This document shows positions 8,065-17,034 of a stretch of DNA of 64,000 nucleotides, one piece after another. The position numbers were made by a program, and so were the translations under genes. The notes beneath the pieces were generated by a model. The model was not told the DNA's origin. It searched no databases and saw nothing but the letters and a program-made list of their open reading frames with translations. The first letter of the stretch is position 1, and each line of letters begins with the position of its first letter. Origin of the DNA: Streptomyces olivaceus (lineage in GTDB: Bacteria > Actinomycetota > Actinomycetes > Streptomycetales > Streptomycetaceae); the NCBI RefSeq assembly GCF_000721235.1, contig NZ_JOFH01000002.1:62001-126000 (forward strand), read 5' to 3'.

Positions 8065-8862
8065 TCAGGCAGGGGCCTTCTCGACGACCCTCGGCTTCGG
8101 TTCCGCGTTCTCCAGGACGTCGCGGAGGTGGCGTTCGGCGACCGGGAGGACCTCCTCGATGGTCACGTCGCGGCCGAGTTCGTTCGCCAGGGAGGCCACG
8201 CCCGCGTCGCGGATGCCGCACGGGATGATCCTGTCGAACCACTTGTTGTCGGGGTTCACGTTCAGGGCGAAGCCGTGCATCGTGACGCCCTTGGCGACCC
8301 GGATGCCGATCGCGGCGATCTTGCGGTCCTCGCGGCGCTGGCCCGCGTTGGACGGGGCGTATTCGGGGCCGTCGAGCCGGGGGTCGAACTCGTCGTCGGT
8401 CAGTCGCGGGTCGAAGTCCAGCGAGAGCCCGCCCAGGGCCGGGCGCCGCTCCACCGGGTCGCCGAGGACCCAGACGCCGCTGCGGCCCTCGACCCGGGTG
8501 GTCTCCAGGCCGAACTCCGCGCAGGTGCGGATCAGGGCCTCCTCCAGGCGGCGGACGTGGGCCACCACGTCGACCGGGCGCGGGAGCTTCTGGATCGGGT
8601 AGCCGACCAGCTGGCCGGGGCCGTGCCAGGTGATCTTGCCGCCGCGGTCGACGTCGACGACCGGCGTGCCGTCCAGGGGGCGTTCGCTGTCCTGGGTGCG
8701 CCGGCCGGCGGTGTAGACCGGGGGGTGTTCGAGGAGCAGCACGGTGTCGGGGACCTCGTCGGCGAACCGCGCGGCGTGCACGCGGCGCTGTTCGTCCCAG
8801 GCCTCCTGGTACTCGACGCGTTCGGCACCGAACCCCATCCGGACGAAGCGCAGCTCACTCAC
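8065..8862 (-). CDS. lipB: Octanoyl-(acyl-carrier-protein):protein transferase
   Basis: Transfers octanoate from ACP to lipoyl domains, the step before lipA. 265 residues starting at GTG 8862 ([10 protein letters not shown]) with GGGAGG upstream. The family marks are present: the [16 protein letters not shown] motif, the catalytic Lys in [15 protein letters not shown], and the catalytic Cys in [14 protein letters not shown]. There is a charged insertion of about 40 residues in the middle ([18 protein letters not shown]) that is typical of actinobacterial LipB. It lies upstream of lipA on the same strand. Confidence 0.96.
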   Translation of the reverse strand: MSELRFVRMGFGAERVEYQEAWDEQRRVHAARFADEVPDTVLLLEHPPVYTAGRRTQDSERPLDGTPVVDVDRGGKITWHGPGQLVGYPIQKLPRPVDVVAHVRRLEEALIRTCAEFGLETTRVEGRSGVWVLGDPVERRPALGGLSLDFDPRLTDDEFDPRLDGPEYAPSNAGQRREDRKIAAIGIRVAKGVTMHGFALNVNPDNKWFDRIIPCGIRDAGVASLANELGRDVTIEEVLPVAERHLRDVLENAEPKPRVVEKAPA

Positions 8863-9096
8863 GGCACGTGCCTCCCTGCAAGGTCGTAAGGCACGAAGCG
8901 TGCCCACGCCACTGTACGACCGCCGGCTCGTCGTCAGCCGAGCGGGCATTTCTCATCCGATCGGATGAATGCGGGGTGAATTGTGCGATCGGGTGCTTAC
9001 TCTCCGCTACATTCGCGCCGTTCACCAGGCCGTAAGGGCTGTTCACAGGCGCTCCGGGCGGTCGAACGCCCGGAAGGCAGGAGACCGCACCGCACC

Positions 9097-10560
9097 ATGA
9101 CGGAACGACCCGCGCAGCGCACCCCCAACCGCCAGCTCGCCGCACTCATCGCCGAAGCGGGGTTCTCCAACGCGGGTCTCGCGCGTCGCGTCGACCAGCT
9201 CGGACTCGAACACGGCCTGGACCTCAGATATGACAAGACGTCCGTCACCCGGTGGCTGCGCGGCCAGCAGCCCCGCGGCACCACCCCGGCCCTGATCGCC
9301 GAGGTCTTCACCCGGCGCCTGGGCCGCCGCCTGACCGCCCAGGACCTCGGCCTGGACGCCTGCGCGCCCGTCTACGCGGGGCTGGAGTTCGCCGGCAGCC
9401 CGGAGGAGGCCGTGGACATCGTGGGCGGGCTGTGGCGCAAGGACTCCGGCAGCCACGCCGAACTGCGGAAGATCGCCTTCACCCCGGCCGGCCTCGTCGT
9501 GCCCAGCCGCGACTGGCTGATCGGCCGAGCCGACGAGAAGGTCGCCCGCACCGAGGTGCCCGTCCGCATTCCCGCGCAGGGCCGCCCGGCGACGCCCCGC
9601 ACCTCCCTCCCGCCCGGCCCGTCCCGGCGCCGGCCCCCGGCCGAACGCGGCCCCGGCCAGCGGGTCACCGGCGGCGACCTCGCCGCGCTGCGCTCGGTCG
9701 GCGAGCTGTTCCGCACCCTGGACGACCGCTACGGCGGCGGGCACGCCCGGCAGGCCCTGGTGCGCTACCTGGAGCACGAGGTGGAGCCGATGCTGCGCGG
9801 CACCTACGGCGAGCAGGCCGGCCGCCGCCTGTTCGCCGCCGCCGCCGACCTGACCCGGCTCGCGGGCTGGACCTCGTACGACATCGCCGCGCACGGCCTC
9901 GCCCAGCGCTACTTCGTCCAGGCGCTGCGGCTGTCGCAGGCGGCGGCGGACCGGTCGTACGGCTCCTATGTGCTGGTCACGATGAGCCGGCAGGCCGTCT
10001 ACCTGGGACACGGGCGCGAGGCCGTGCAACTGGCGCGGGTGGCGCAGCAGGGCGTCGGGACCTCCGCGCCCCCGGTCGTGCAGACCCTGCTGCACGCCGC
10101 CGAGGCGCGGGCGCACGGCCTGCTCGGCGAGGTGCGGGCCTGCACCGCCGCCCTGGTCCGCGCCGAGCGGTCGCTGGGGGCGGCCCGGCCCGGCGACGAG
10201 GTGCCGCACTGGGCGCGCTTCTTCGACGAGGCCCAGCTCGCCGACGAGTTCGGGCACTGCCACCGCGACCTGCAGCAGTTCCGCGCCGCCGCCCAGCACG
10301 CGGAACGCTCGCTGCAACTGCGCGCACCCGCGTACGCCCGCAGCCGGCTGTTCTGCCGGGTGGTCCTCGCCACCGCCCGGCTCGGCCTCGGCGAACTCGA
10401 CCAGGCCTGCCAGCTGGGCGCCGAGGCGGCCGGACAGGCGGCCGAGATGCGCTCGGTACGGGCTGCGGAGTACGTCCGCGACTTCGAGCGGCGCCTGGAG
10501 CCCTACCGGGACGCCGCCCCGGTGCGGGGGTACCGGGACAAGGTGGCCGCGCTGGGGTAG
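9097..10560 (+). CDS. NsdA-like regulatory protein with N-terminal HTH-like domain
   Basis: 487 residues. The N-terminus (TPNRQLAALIAEAGFSNAGLARRVDQL...SVTRWLRGQQPRG) resembles a cro/C1-like helix-turn-helix that is typical of Streptomyces regulators related to NsdA. The middle is a Pro/Arg-rich linker, and the C-terminal 300 residues are Ala-rich helices like TPR repeats (ALVRYLEHEVEPML, YFVQALRLSQAAADRSYGS). In the genus such proteins repress or delay development and antibiotic production. That is family knowledge and the targets are unknown. It starts at ATG 9097 after GGCAGGAG and is divergent from lipB. Confidence 0.82.
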   Translation: MTERPAQRTPNRQLAALIAEAGFSNAGLARRVDQLGLEHGLDLRYDKTSVTRWLRGQQPRGTTPALIAEVFTRRLGRRLTAQDLGLDACAPVYAGLEFAGSPEEAVDIVGGLWRKDSGSHAELRKIAFTPAGLVVPSRDWLIGRADEKVARTEVPVRIPAQGRPATPRTSLPPGPSRRRPPAERGPGQRVTGGDLAALRSVGELFRTLDDRYGGGHARQALVRYLEHEVEPMLRGTYGEQAGRRLFAAAADLTRLAGWTSYDIAAHGLAQRYFVQALRLSQAAADRSYGSYVLVTMSRQAVYLGHGREAVQLARVAQQGVGTSAPPVVQTLLHAAEARAHGLLGEVRACTAALVRAERSLGAARPGDEVPHWARFFDEAQLADEFGHCHRDLQQFRAAAQHAERSLQLRAPAYARSRLFCRVVLATARLGLGELDQACQLGAEAAGQAAEMRSVRAAEYVRDFERRLEPYRDAAPVRGYRDKVAALG

Positions 10561-10602
10561 CGGCGCCGGCCCCTCGGTCCTCGCGCCTTCTCCTCGTCCC
10601 TC

Positions 10603-10626
10603 TGCGCCCCTGCGCCCCTGCGCCCC
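10603..10626. repeat. 8-bp tandem repeat TGCGCCCC x3
   Basis: Three exact tandem copies of TGCGCCCC, followed by a partial fourth (TGCGCG), lie in the 221-nt gap between the NsdA-like gene and the MarR gene. Confidence 0.85.
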
Positions 10627-10706
10627 TGCGCGTCGCGCGGCCTCCCTCCGTGTCCGGCTGCCCCGCCCGTGTCCGTGCCCGGGCGGGGCGGATGTCACTG
10701 GCGGCT

Positions 10707-10729
10707 GGGCGGGAGGGCGGGAGGGCGGG
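10707..10729 (+). promoter_or_regulatory. G-quadruplex candidate upstream of the MarR gene
   Basis: Six G3 runs are separated by single bases (GGG C GGG A GGG C GGG A GGG C GGG). Runs with one-base loops form the most stable parallel quadruplexes. It lies 52 nt upstream of the GTG start at 10782, in the promoter or leader region. Confidence 0.6.
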
Positions 10730-10781
10730 CAGGTCGGCGTCGGTAAACTGGGCGTTCGGCACCGGACGAGGGGCGGCGGGC

Positions 10782-11207
10782 GTGGACTACGGTGACAAGC
10801 TCTTCTGGCTCTCGGTCCTGATCCAGCGGAGGTACGCGCAGATCTGCGCCGAGTACGACCTGACCTCCTTGCAGGCCACGCTGCTGTGTGCGATCAAGGA
10901 CGAGCCGCGGCGGATGGCGTACCTCGCCGCCTCGCTCGGCATGACCAAGAACGCGCTGAGCCAGCTCGTCGATCGCACCGAGCGGCGCCACCTGGTCAGC
11001 CGGGCGAGTTCGGAGCAGGACCGGCGGGTCATCATGCTCAGCGTGACGCCCGCGGGGAAGGTGCTCGCCGAGGCGGTGTTCGCCGAGACCACCAAGCGCC
11101 TGCCCGACATCGCGGAGAACCTCGGCGCCGACGACCGGCGCGACCTCGAACGCCTGGCCACCGCCGTCGTGGACGCTTCGGGCGTCTCGGCGGTCACCTC
11201 TTCCTGA
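10782..11207 (+). CDS. MarR-family transcriptional regulator
   Basis: 141 residues starting at GTG 10782 (VDYGDKLFWLSVLIQRRY). The winged helix is clear: LTSLQATLLCAIKDEPRRMAYLAASLGMTKNALSQLVDRTERRHLV, then the wing with SSEQDRRVIMLSVTPAG. It is followed by an NmrA-type gene on the same strand, with 127 nt containing two perfect 15-bp inverted repeats. This is the usual layout of a MarR repressor with its target. The inducer is unknown. Confidence 0.92.
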   Translation: MDYGDKLFWLSVLIQRRYAQICAEYDLTSLQATLLCAIKDEPRRMAYLAASLGMTKNALSQLVDRTERRHLVSRASSEQDRRVIMLSVTPAGKVLAEAVFAETTKRLPDIAENLGADDRRDLERLATAVVDASGVSAVTSS

Positions 11208-11257
11208 CGTACCACGCAGTCCTCCCGGGCATCCCGGCACCCTCGTGCCTCGCTTCA

Positions 11258-11294
11258 GTTCATGCCGTGAACTAGTATGGTTCATGCCGTGAAC
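11258..11294. promoter_or_regulatory. Two tandem MarR-type operators
   Basis: The 15-bp inverted repeat GTTCATGCCGTGAAC occurs twice, at 11258-11272 and 11280-11294, 22 bp apart, so both face the same side of the helix. TAGTAT at 11273-11278 between them is a good -10 box, so binding would block the promoter. A third half-site (GGTTCACGCC) follows at 11302. Confidence 0.85.
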
Positions 11295-11334
11295 CAATCG
11301 GGGTTCACGCCATGCCCCAGCGAGAGGTGACGAC

Positions 11335-12243
11335 ATGGTCACGCGGGAAAACGGTGCCATCGCGGTCTTCGGTGCGACGGGACAGCAGGGCGGGGCGGTC
11401 GTCGACGCGCTCCTGGCCCGGGGAGCGCGAGTGCGGGCCCTCGTCCGCACCCCCGCGTCCGATCGGGCGCAGGCGCTGGCCGCCCGAGGCGTCGAGCCGG
11501 CGACCGTCCGGATCGACGCCTCGGCGTCGACGGTGGCCGCGCTGGAGGGGGTTGCCGCGTTCTACTTCATGACCCCGGAGGCGAACAGCCTCGAGGAGGT
11601 CGAGGAGGAGGTCCGAGTGGGCACCGCCCTCGTCGACGCGGCGGCCGCGGCGCGCGTGCCGCACGTCGTGTTCAACTCGGTCTTCGGAGCGGATCGCGAA
11701 ACGGGCGTGCCCCACCACGACTCGAAGCACCGGATCGAGGAGTACCTGAGGCTTTCCGGCCTGAGGGCCACGATGGTTCGCCCGACCGCCTTCATGGAGA
11801 ACTTCGCGACCGTGATGGCGCCGAGCCTGGAGGACGGAACGATCGTCGTGAGGCTGCCGCTGCCGGACGACATCGCCCTGAAGATGATCTCGATCAAGGA
11901 CATCGGCCAGGTCGCCGCCGCGATCCTGCTCGGCGCCGCCGACGTGCCCGGCGGAGCCGTCGACGTCGTCGGCGACGAGCCGACGGGCCCCCGGATCGCC
12001 GCCGCGTTCGGCGAGCGCGCCGGGCTGCCGTCACGCTACGAGGCCCTGCCGCTGAGCGTCCTCGGCAACGACCTCGACAAGGCGATGTTCCGCGAGTTCG
12101 CCAAGCCGTCCGCCCCGTCGGACCTCGCGGCAGTGAAGGCGATCGAGCCGACCGTCCGGGACCTGGCCGAGTGGATCCGCTCCACCGGCTGGACCGCGCC
12201 CGCGGACCGGGTCCGCGGGCGCGGTCCACAGAGTGGAACCTGA
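11335..12243 (+). CDS. NmrA-type NAD(P)-binding protein
   Basis: 302 residues from ATG 11335, starting MVTRENGAIAVFGATGQQGG, an NmrA/HSCARG-like Rossmann motif. Later features include VPHVVFNSVFGADRETGVPHHDSK and MVRPTAFMENFATVMAP, typical of NmrA-like NADPH sensors or quinone/aldehyde reductases. Its substrate is unknown. Two MarR operators in its promoter suggest it is induced by the ligand of the upstream regulator. The 3' end of the coding region carries a 17-bp perfect hairpin. Confidence 0.88.
   Translation: MVTRENGAIAVFGATGQQGGAVVDALLARGARVRALVRTPASDRAQALAARGVEPATVRIDASASTVAALEGVAAFYFMTPEANSLEEVEEEVRVGTALVDAAAAARVPHVVFNSVFGADRETGVPHHDSKHRIEEYLRLSGLRATMVRPTAFMENFATVMAPSLEDGTIVVRLPLPDDIALKMISIKDIGQVAAAILLGAADVPGGAVDVVGDEPTGPRIAAAFGERAGLPSRYEALPLSVLGNDLDKAMFREFAKPSAPSDLAAVKAIEPTVRDLAEWIRSTGWTAPADRVRGRGPQSGT
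12191..12227 (+). terminator. Hairpin inside the 3' end of the NmrA gene
   Basis: 17-nt arms 12191-12207 and 12211-12227 (core CCGCGCCCGCGGAC) pair perfectly around a 3-nt loop. It sits 16 nt before the stop codon end, so the terminator appears to be built into the coding sequence. Confidence 0.65.
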
Positions 12244-12272
12244 CCGCGGACGAGCCGGGACGGCACACCTAG

Positions 12273-12453
12273 GGGGCGTCGTTTGGATCTTGCCGGGGTC
12301 GCGGGCCCGGTAAGCGCATCTGCGGCGTGGTCGTCGGTTGCCAGGGCTCCGCCCTGTCGCCCTCCTCCGCCTTGCAGTTGCACGCACCAGACCCCGCTCG
12401 GGCCGGCAACAAGGCGCCTTGGCCTGGAACCGACCAGATCCAAACGACGCCCC
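12273..12453. mobile_element. 181-bp MITE-like element flanked by CTAG
   Basis: The ends are perfect 18-bp inverted repeats (GGGGCGTCGTTTGGATCT on the left, its complement on the right). Both ends are flanked by CTAG (12269-12272 and 12454-12457), as for a 4-bp target duplication. No reading frame inside is long enough for a transposase. The right-hand CTAG contains the TAG stop of the minus-strand flavoprotein gene, so the element inserted at that stop codon and kept it intact. I recall similar ends as common in streptomycete chromosomes, but cannot check this here. Confidence 0.85.
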
Positions 12454-13857
12454 CTAGGCCGCGCTGGCCGTCGCCACCCGTTCCGCCGTGTGCATCGAGC
12501 GGCCCGCGCCCAGGTCCGTGAGGATCGCCGCCGCGGCGCGCAGGCCCGAGTGCAGGGCGCCCTGGGGCGTGCTGGTGTCCCGGTGGTCGCCGCACACGTA
12601 CAGGCCGGCCAGCAGCCGTACCTGCCTGCGCAGGTCGTGCGGCGGCCGCATGGCCGGGACCGCCTCCGGCGTGTGCCGAACCGCCAGGGTCTCCCAGCGG
12701 CCGGTCGGGGTGCCGTAGAGGCGGGAGAGGTGGATGCGTACGGCGGTGTCGACGTCGGACGGGCAGGGGCCGAGGACCGTCGACGAGACGAGGGCGCGGC
12801 CGGCGGGGGCCCTGGACGGGTCCACGTGGCTGACCACCGCCGTGTGGGCGACCGGGCCGCCCCGGTCCGCGTCCAGCAGCAGGGACGCGCCGGTCGCCGG
12901 CGGCTCGTCGGTCGTGTGGTGGAGCACCGTCACCGGGTGGAAGTCGGGTACCCGCAGCCCGGGCAGCAGCTCGGCCGCCGCACGGGCGTCGGTGGCCACC
13001 AGGACGGCCCGGCAGCGGATGACGCCGTGCTCGGCGGTGGTCACGGAATTGGTCGCGACCGAGGTGACCCGCACACCGGTGTGCACGGTGCCCGGCGGCA
13101 GGTTCCGCGCCAACTGCTCGGGCAGGGACTCCGCGCCCCCCTCGGGCAGGGCGAGCCGCCCGCCGGCGAACGCCCGCAGCGCGAGGTCCGCGCACCGGCT
13201 GGAGGTGGTGAGGTCCGGGTCGCACAGCAGGGCGGCGAGCAGCGGACGCAGGAAGCCGTCGATCGTGCGGGCCGGCAGCCCGCGGGCCGCCAGTGCCTGG
13301 GCCGCGGGCAACTCCGGCCGGGCCAGCAGCCGTTCGACCGGCGTGCTCGCGTGGCGCGACAGCGCGGCACCGAGCCTGGCCTGGTCGACGGCGGTGCCGA
13401 GCGGGGCACCGGCGCGGGTGCGGTGCGGGGCGGCGGGCCTTCCGGACGCGCCGAGCGCGGTGATCGTACGCCGGGGCGCGGGTATCGAGCGGGGGGCGCT
13501 CGCCAGGGCGCGCACGGCATGGAGTGCGCTCCTTGCGCTCCGTACGCCCGCCTGGGCGCCCGCGCGATGGTGGCGGCCCTCGCTGTGCAGCAGGACACCG
13601 GGGGCGAACGGCAGCAGCGCGAGGCCGTCGAGCCCGGGGGTGCGGCGCAGTTCGGGATACGCCGTGGACAGCAGCTGTCCGATTCTGTCGAGCCGGAAGC
13701 CGTCGACCTTCTCGGTGGCCATCCGGCCGCCCACCGTGTGGGCGGCCTCCAGGACCGTGGTCGTCACTCCTGCGCCGGTCAGCCGCCCGGCCGCGGCGAG
13801 TCCGGCTGCCCCGGCCCCCACGACGACGACGTCCGCCTGGTACGCGGGCTCAAGCAC
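12454..13857 (-). CDS. FAD-dependent oxidoreductase, phytoene-desaturase-like
   Basis: 467 residues from GTG 13857, with GAGGAGG upstream. The N-terminus has the FAD-binding VVVVGAGAAGLAAAGRL and then GGRMATEKVDGFRLDRIGQ, the second FAD motif of the amine-oxidase/phytoene-desaturase superfamily. The C-terminal flavin motif GLYVCGDHRDTSTPQGALHSG is also present. No carotenoid gene is nearby, so the substrate is open; streptomycetes carry several such enzymes outside carotenoid clusters. A MITE-like element abuts its stop codon. Confidence 0.85.
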   Translation of the reverse strand: MLEPAYQADVVVVGAGAAGLAAAGRLTGAGVTTTVLEAAHTVGGRMATEKVDGFRLDRIGQLLSTAYPELRRTPGLDGLALLPFAPGVLLHSEGRHHRAGAQAGVRSARSALHAVRALASAPRSIPAPRRTITALGASGRPAAPHRTRAGAPLGTAVDQARLGAALSRHASTPVERLLARPELPAAQALAARGLPARTIDGFLRPLLAALLCDPDLTTSSRCADLALRAFAGGRLALPEGGAESLPEQLARNLPPGTVHTGVRVTSVATNSVTTAEHGVIRCRAVLVATDARAAAELLPGLRVPDFHPVTVLHHTTDEPPATGASLLLDADRGGPVAHTAVVSHVDPSRAPAGRALVSSTVLGPCPSDVDTAVRIHLSRLYGTPTGRWETLAVRHTPEAVPAMRPPHDLRRQVRLLAGLYVCGDHRDTSTPQGALHSGLRAAAAILTDLGAGRSMHTAERVATASAA

Positions 13858-14147
13858 GTGCCCCTCCTCGAGGTTGCGCGGCCGCTGGAGACGTCATGCC
13901 CCCAACAGCCGTAGGGGATACCCGAGTTCGAGACGAGGTTAGGTCCCGGAGCGGTCAGCGGGAGTCGCACGGAGACAGGGCACGGTCGCACGGCGGTCGC
14001 ACAGCGGCGCGGAGTGGTCGCGTGTGGTGCTCATGTGGTCGCCGCACGCCCGCCCCAGACGCCCGATCGCCCGACCCAGACGCCCGCTCGCCCGCCCGCT
14101 CGTCCGTCCGCGCGACTGAGCCGTGCGGTCCCGGAGCCGGGGCGGCG

Positions 14148-15095
14148 TCACAGTGCCGCCCGGATCGCGCCGTCGATCTCGGGGAACGCGAAGCGGAAGC
14201 CCGACTCCAGCAGACGGGCCGGGAGGACCCGGGCGCTGCCCAGGACGTCGCCCGCCATCTCGCCGAGCACGGCGCGCAGGACCGGCGCCGGGACCGGGAA
14301 CGGCGTCGGACGGTGCAGCACCCGGCCCATGGCCACCGTGACCGCACGGTTCGTCACCGGCTGCGGGGCGGTCAGGTTGAACGGGCCGGACAGGTCGTCC
14401 CGGTCGAGCAGATGCCGGATCGCCGCCACCTCGTCGTGCAGCGCGATGAAGGACCAGTACTGCGACCCGTCGCCCAGCCGTCCGCCGAGCCCCGCCCGGA
14501 AGAGCGGGAAGAGCCGGCCCCAGGCCCCGCCCTGCCGCGCGACCACCAGTCCGGTCCGCGGGAAGACCGTGCGCACGCCCGCCTCGCGGGCCGGGGCCGC
14601 CGCGGCCTCCCACTCCACGCACAGGGCCGGCAGGAAGCCCTCACCCGCGGGTGCGCTCTCGTCCACCGCGCGGTCGCCGGTCTCGCCGTAGAAGCCCATC
14701 GCGCTGCCGTTCACGAAGACCCGCGGCGGCGGGTCCATCGCGGCCACGGCCTCCGCCAGCGCCGTCGTGCCGTGCACCCGGCTGCTGCGGATGCGGGTCT
14801 TGTACGCGTCGGTCCACCGGTGGTCGCCCACCCCGGCCCCGGCCAGGTTGACCACGGCGTCGCACCCGGCGAGTCCGGCCGCGTCCACCCGTCCGTTCTC
14901 CGGGTCCCACCGGACCTCGTCCGCGCCCCGGGGCGCGTGCCGCACCAGGCGTACCACCTCGTGCCCGTCCGCGGTCAGGGAACGTGTCAGCGCGCCGCCG
15001 ACGAGACCGGAGGCGCCGGCCACCGCCACGCGGGACCGCCCCCCGCTCCGGCCTCGGTCGTCCCGGCGTCGGTCGTGCAAGCGTCCGTCGTCCAT
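14148..15095 (-). CDS. TIGR01777-family epimerase (YfcH-like)
   Basis: 315 residues from ATG 15095 (MDDGRLHDRRRDDRG). After a charged N-terminal extension of about 20 residues comes VAVAGASGLVGGALTRSL, the Rossmann motif, then AVVNLAGAGVGDHRW and VFVNGSAMGFYG, which are diagnostic for TIGR01777. The typical C-terminal DUF1731 segment is also present (VPAPVLRAVLGEMAGDVLGSARVLPARL). It is an extended SDR whose substrate is not known. It is divergent from the acetyltransferase at 15169. Confidence 0.92.
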   Translation of the reverse strand: MDDGRLHDRRRDDRGRSGGRSRVAVAGASGLVGGALTRSLTADGHEVVRLVRHAPRGADEVRWDPENGRVDAAGLAGCDAVVNLAGAGVGDHRWTDAYKTRIRSSRVHGTTALAEAVAAMDPPPRVFVNGSAMGFYGETGDRAVDESAPAGEGFLPALCVEWEAAAAPAREAGVRTVFPRTGLVVARQGGAWGRLFPLFRAGLGGRLGDGSQYWSFIALHDEVAAIRHLLDRDDLSGPFNLTAPQPVTNRAVTVAMGRVLHRPTPFPVPAPVLRAVLGEMAGDVLGSARVLPARLLESGFRFAFPEIDGAIRAAL

Positions 15096-15168
15096 GGGCC
15101 CATCCTGCCGGGTGCCCGGAGGAAAACCGCGGACCGGGCCCCGGCCACCGCGTCGTACAGTGATCGTC

Positions 15169-15657
15169 ATGCCCGCCCCGCACATACGTCACGCCAGGTC
15201 CGAGGACGAGGAAGCGCTGCGCCTGATCGACCGGGCGACCTGGTCCCCGGTGCACGCCGTCTCGCCGCCGCCGGACCCGGACGCCCCTTTCTTCCGCCCG
15301 CACTCGGGCCCCGCCGAGCACCTCGTCGCCGAGCTCGACGGCGCGGTCGTCGGCTACGTCCGCCTCGGCCACCCCACGCCGCTGGCGTCCAACGCCCACG
15401 TACGCGCGATCCACGGCCTCGCCGTCGCCGACGCCGCCCGCGGCCACGGCGCCGGACGCGCCCTCGTCCGGGGCGCCGTCGAGGAGGCCCGCCGCCTGGG
15501 CGCCCGCCGCCTCACCCTGCGCGTCCTCGGGCCCAACACGGCCGCCCGGGCCCTCTACGAGTCCGAGGGCTTCGTCGTCGAGGGGGTGCAGCCGGAGGAG
15601 TTCCTGCTCGACGGCGCGTACGTCGACGACGTGCTGATGGGCCGGTTCACGACGTGA
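15169..15657 (+). CDS. GNAT-family N-acetyltransferase
   Basis: 162 residues. The acetyl-CoA binding motif A is seen in IHGLAVADAARGHGAGRALVRGAVEEA, followed by motif B LGPNTAARALYESEGFVVEG. The substrate is unknown. A TACAGT -10-like box ends 7 nt before the ATG at 15169, so the mRNA is probably leaderless. Its last 11 bases overlap the end of the convergent protease gene. Confidence 0.9.
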   Translation: MPAPHIRHARSEDEEALRLIDRATWSPVHAVSPPPDPDAPFFRPHSGPAEHLVAELDGAVVGYVRLGHPTPLASNAHVRAIHGLAVADAARGHGAGRALVRGAVEEARRLGARRLTLRVLGPNTAARALYESEGFVVEGVQPEEFLLDGAYVDDVLMGRFTT

Positions 15658-16831
15658 CCGGATCGCCCGTGTCCACCGCGCCGGTCGCGTCGGCCGCCTG
15701 CCGGGCCGCGTCGGCCACCTCGGCCGCCGTCAGCACGTAGCCGGTCGAGGCGTCGGAGGTGGAGCGGGCGAACACCACGCCGAACACCCGGCCGTCGGTG
15801 GTCAGCAGCGGTCCGCCCGAGTTGCCGGGGCGGACCGTGGAGCGGACCGAGTAGATCTCCCGGGTGACGTTCTCGTCGTGGTAGATGTTCTGGCCCCTCG
15901 CCTGCACCCGCTGCGCCACCGTCGCCGCCCGCAGGTCCAGGTCGCCGTCCTGCGGATAGCCCGCGACCACCGCCGCGTCGCCGCGCGCCGCGTCCTCGTC
16001 GAACCGCAGCACCGGCGCGTCCAGGTCCGGCACGTACAGCACGGCCACGTCCGTGCCCGGGTCGAAGAGCACCACCCGCGCCTCGTACGCCGGCCCCGCC
16101 CCGCCGACCCGCACGGTCGGGTCGTCGATGCCGGCCACCACGTGGGCGTTGGTCATCACCCGCTGCGGCGCGTACACGAAGCCGCTGCCCTCCCGGCCCT
16201 GGGTGCCCGCGACGCCCTCCACCTTCACCGTGCTCCGCCGGGCCGCGGCGGTGGCCGCCGCGGTGACGCTGTCGCCGGAGGGATCGGGCACCCTCGCCGT
16301 CGACTCGTTCTGGAACGGGTTGAAGACCTGCGGGAACCCGGCCTCGGTCAGCGCGGACGTCGCTCCCGAGAACCACGCCGGGGTGGTGTCCGGCATCGCC
16401 CGCTGCACGGCGCCCAGCAGCGTCGAGTCCCGGATCGCCGAGGACAGCAGCGAGGAGGAGGACGCCGTCAGCACGCTCCCCGCCACCCACGCCACGATCA
16501 GCGCCGCCGCCGCGTTCGCCACCGCCCCGCCGACGCCGTCGGCCACCCGCAGCGGACCGGCGTCCAGCTCCCGGCGCAGCCGCAGGGCGAGCCGCCCCGC
16601 CAGCTCGTGGCCCACCATCGCCGGCAGCAGCACGGTGACCACGGCGGTCACCGTCGCCGCCGTCGAGCCCGCGGCCACCAGGTCCGTCACCCACGGCAGG
16701 ACCCACACGCCGAGCGCCGCGCCGCCCACGAAGCCGGCCAGCGAGACACAGCCGGCCACCAGACCGCGCAGGTAACCGGACGCGGCGTAGCCCAGCACCA
16801 CCAGCGCCAGCAGGATGTCGAGCAGGTCCAC
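15647..16831 (-). CDS. MarP-like membrane serine protease (CvpA domain plus trypsin-like domain)
   Basis: 394 residues. The first 150 residues carry about four transmembrane helices of the CvpA/colicin V type, followed by a periplasmic-side trypsin-like domain. The triad is visible: His in TNAHVVAG, Asp in DPGTDVAVL, Ser in RPGNSGGPLL. This is the architecture of mycobacterial MarP, needed for acid resistance, so a role in envelope stress is likely. GTG 16831 is preferred over ATG 16864 because GGAAAGG lies 8 nt before it. The end overlaps the convergent GNAT gene by 11 nt. Confidence 0.92.
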   Translation of the reverse strand: MDLLDILLALVVLGYAASGYLRGLVAGCVSLAGFVGGAALGVWVLPWVTDLVAAGSTAATVTAVVTVLLPAMVGHELAGRLALRLRRELDAGPLRVADGVGGAVANAAAALIVAWVAGSVLTASSSSLLSSAIRDSTLLGAVQRAMPDTTPAWFSGATSALTEAGFPQVFNPFQNESTARVPDPSGDSVTAAATAAARRSTVKVEGVAGTQGREGSGFVYAPQRVMTNAHVVAGIDDPTVRVGGAGPAYEARVVLFDPGTDVAVLYVPDLDAPVLRFDEDAARGDAAVVAGYPQDGDLDLRAATVAQRVQARGQNIYHDENVTREIYSVRSTVRPGNSGGPLLTTDGRVFGVVFARSTSDASTGYVLTAAEVADAARQAADATGAVDTGDPVTS

Positions 16832-17034
16832 GCGAGCCGCCTTTCCACCGGACCCCGGAGCCATCAGTACGTGCCGTCACGCCCGGGTGATCAGCCAGGC
16901 ACGCCGGCCGTCCGAAAACGGCCACCGCGCGAACGAGTGCGGTCAACGGTGAAACGCCGTGTACCAGGACGATGGTTCCCCCGGGTGGCACAGCGCACAT
17001 CGCGGACAGGGCGGATCCGTCGGACAGTGGGACC

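Noticed and set aside
10603-10626. TGCGCCCC tandem repeats considered as a CRISPR-like array
   Set aside because: Units are 8 bp with no spacers; simple slippage repeat.
12454-13857. The flavoprotein as a carotenoid biosynthesis gene
   Set aside because: No crtE, crtB or regulator lies nearby; only the general phytoene-desaturase fold is supported.
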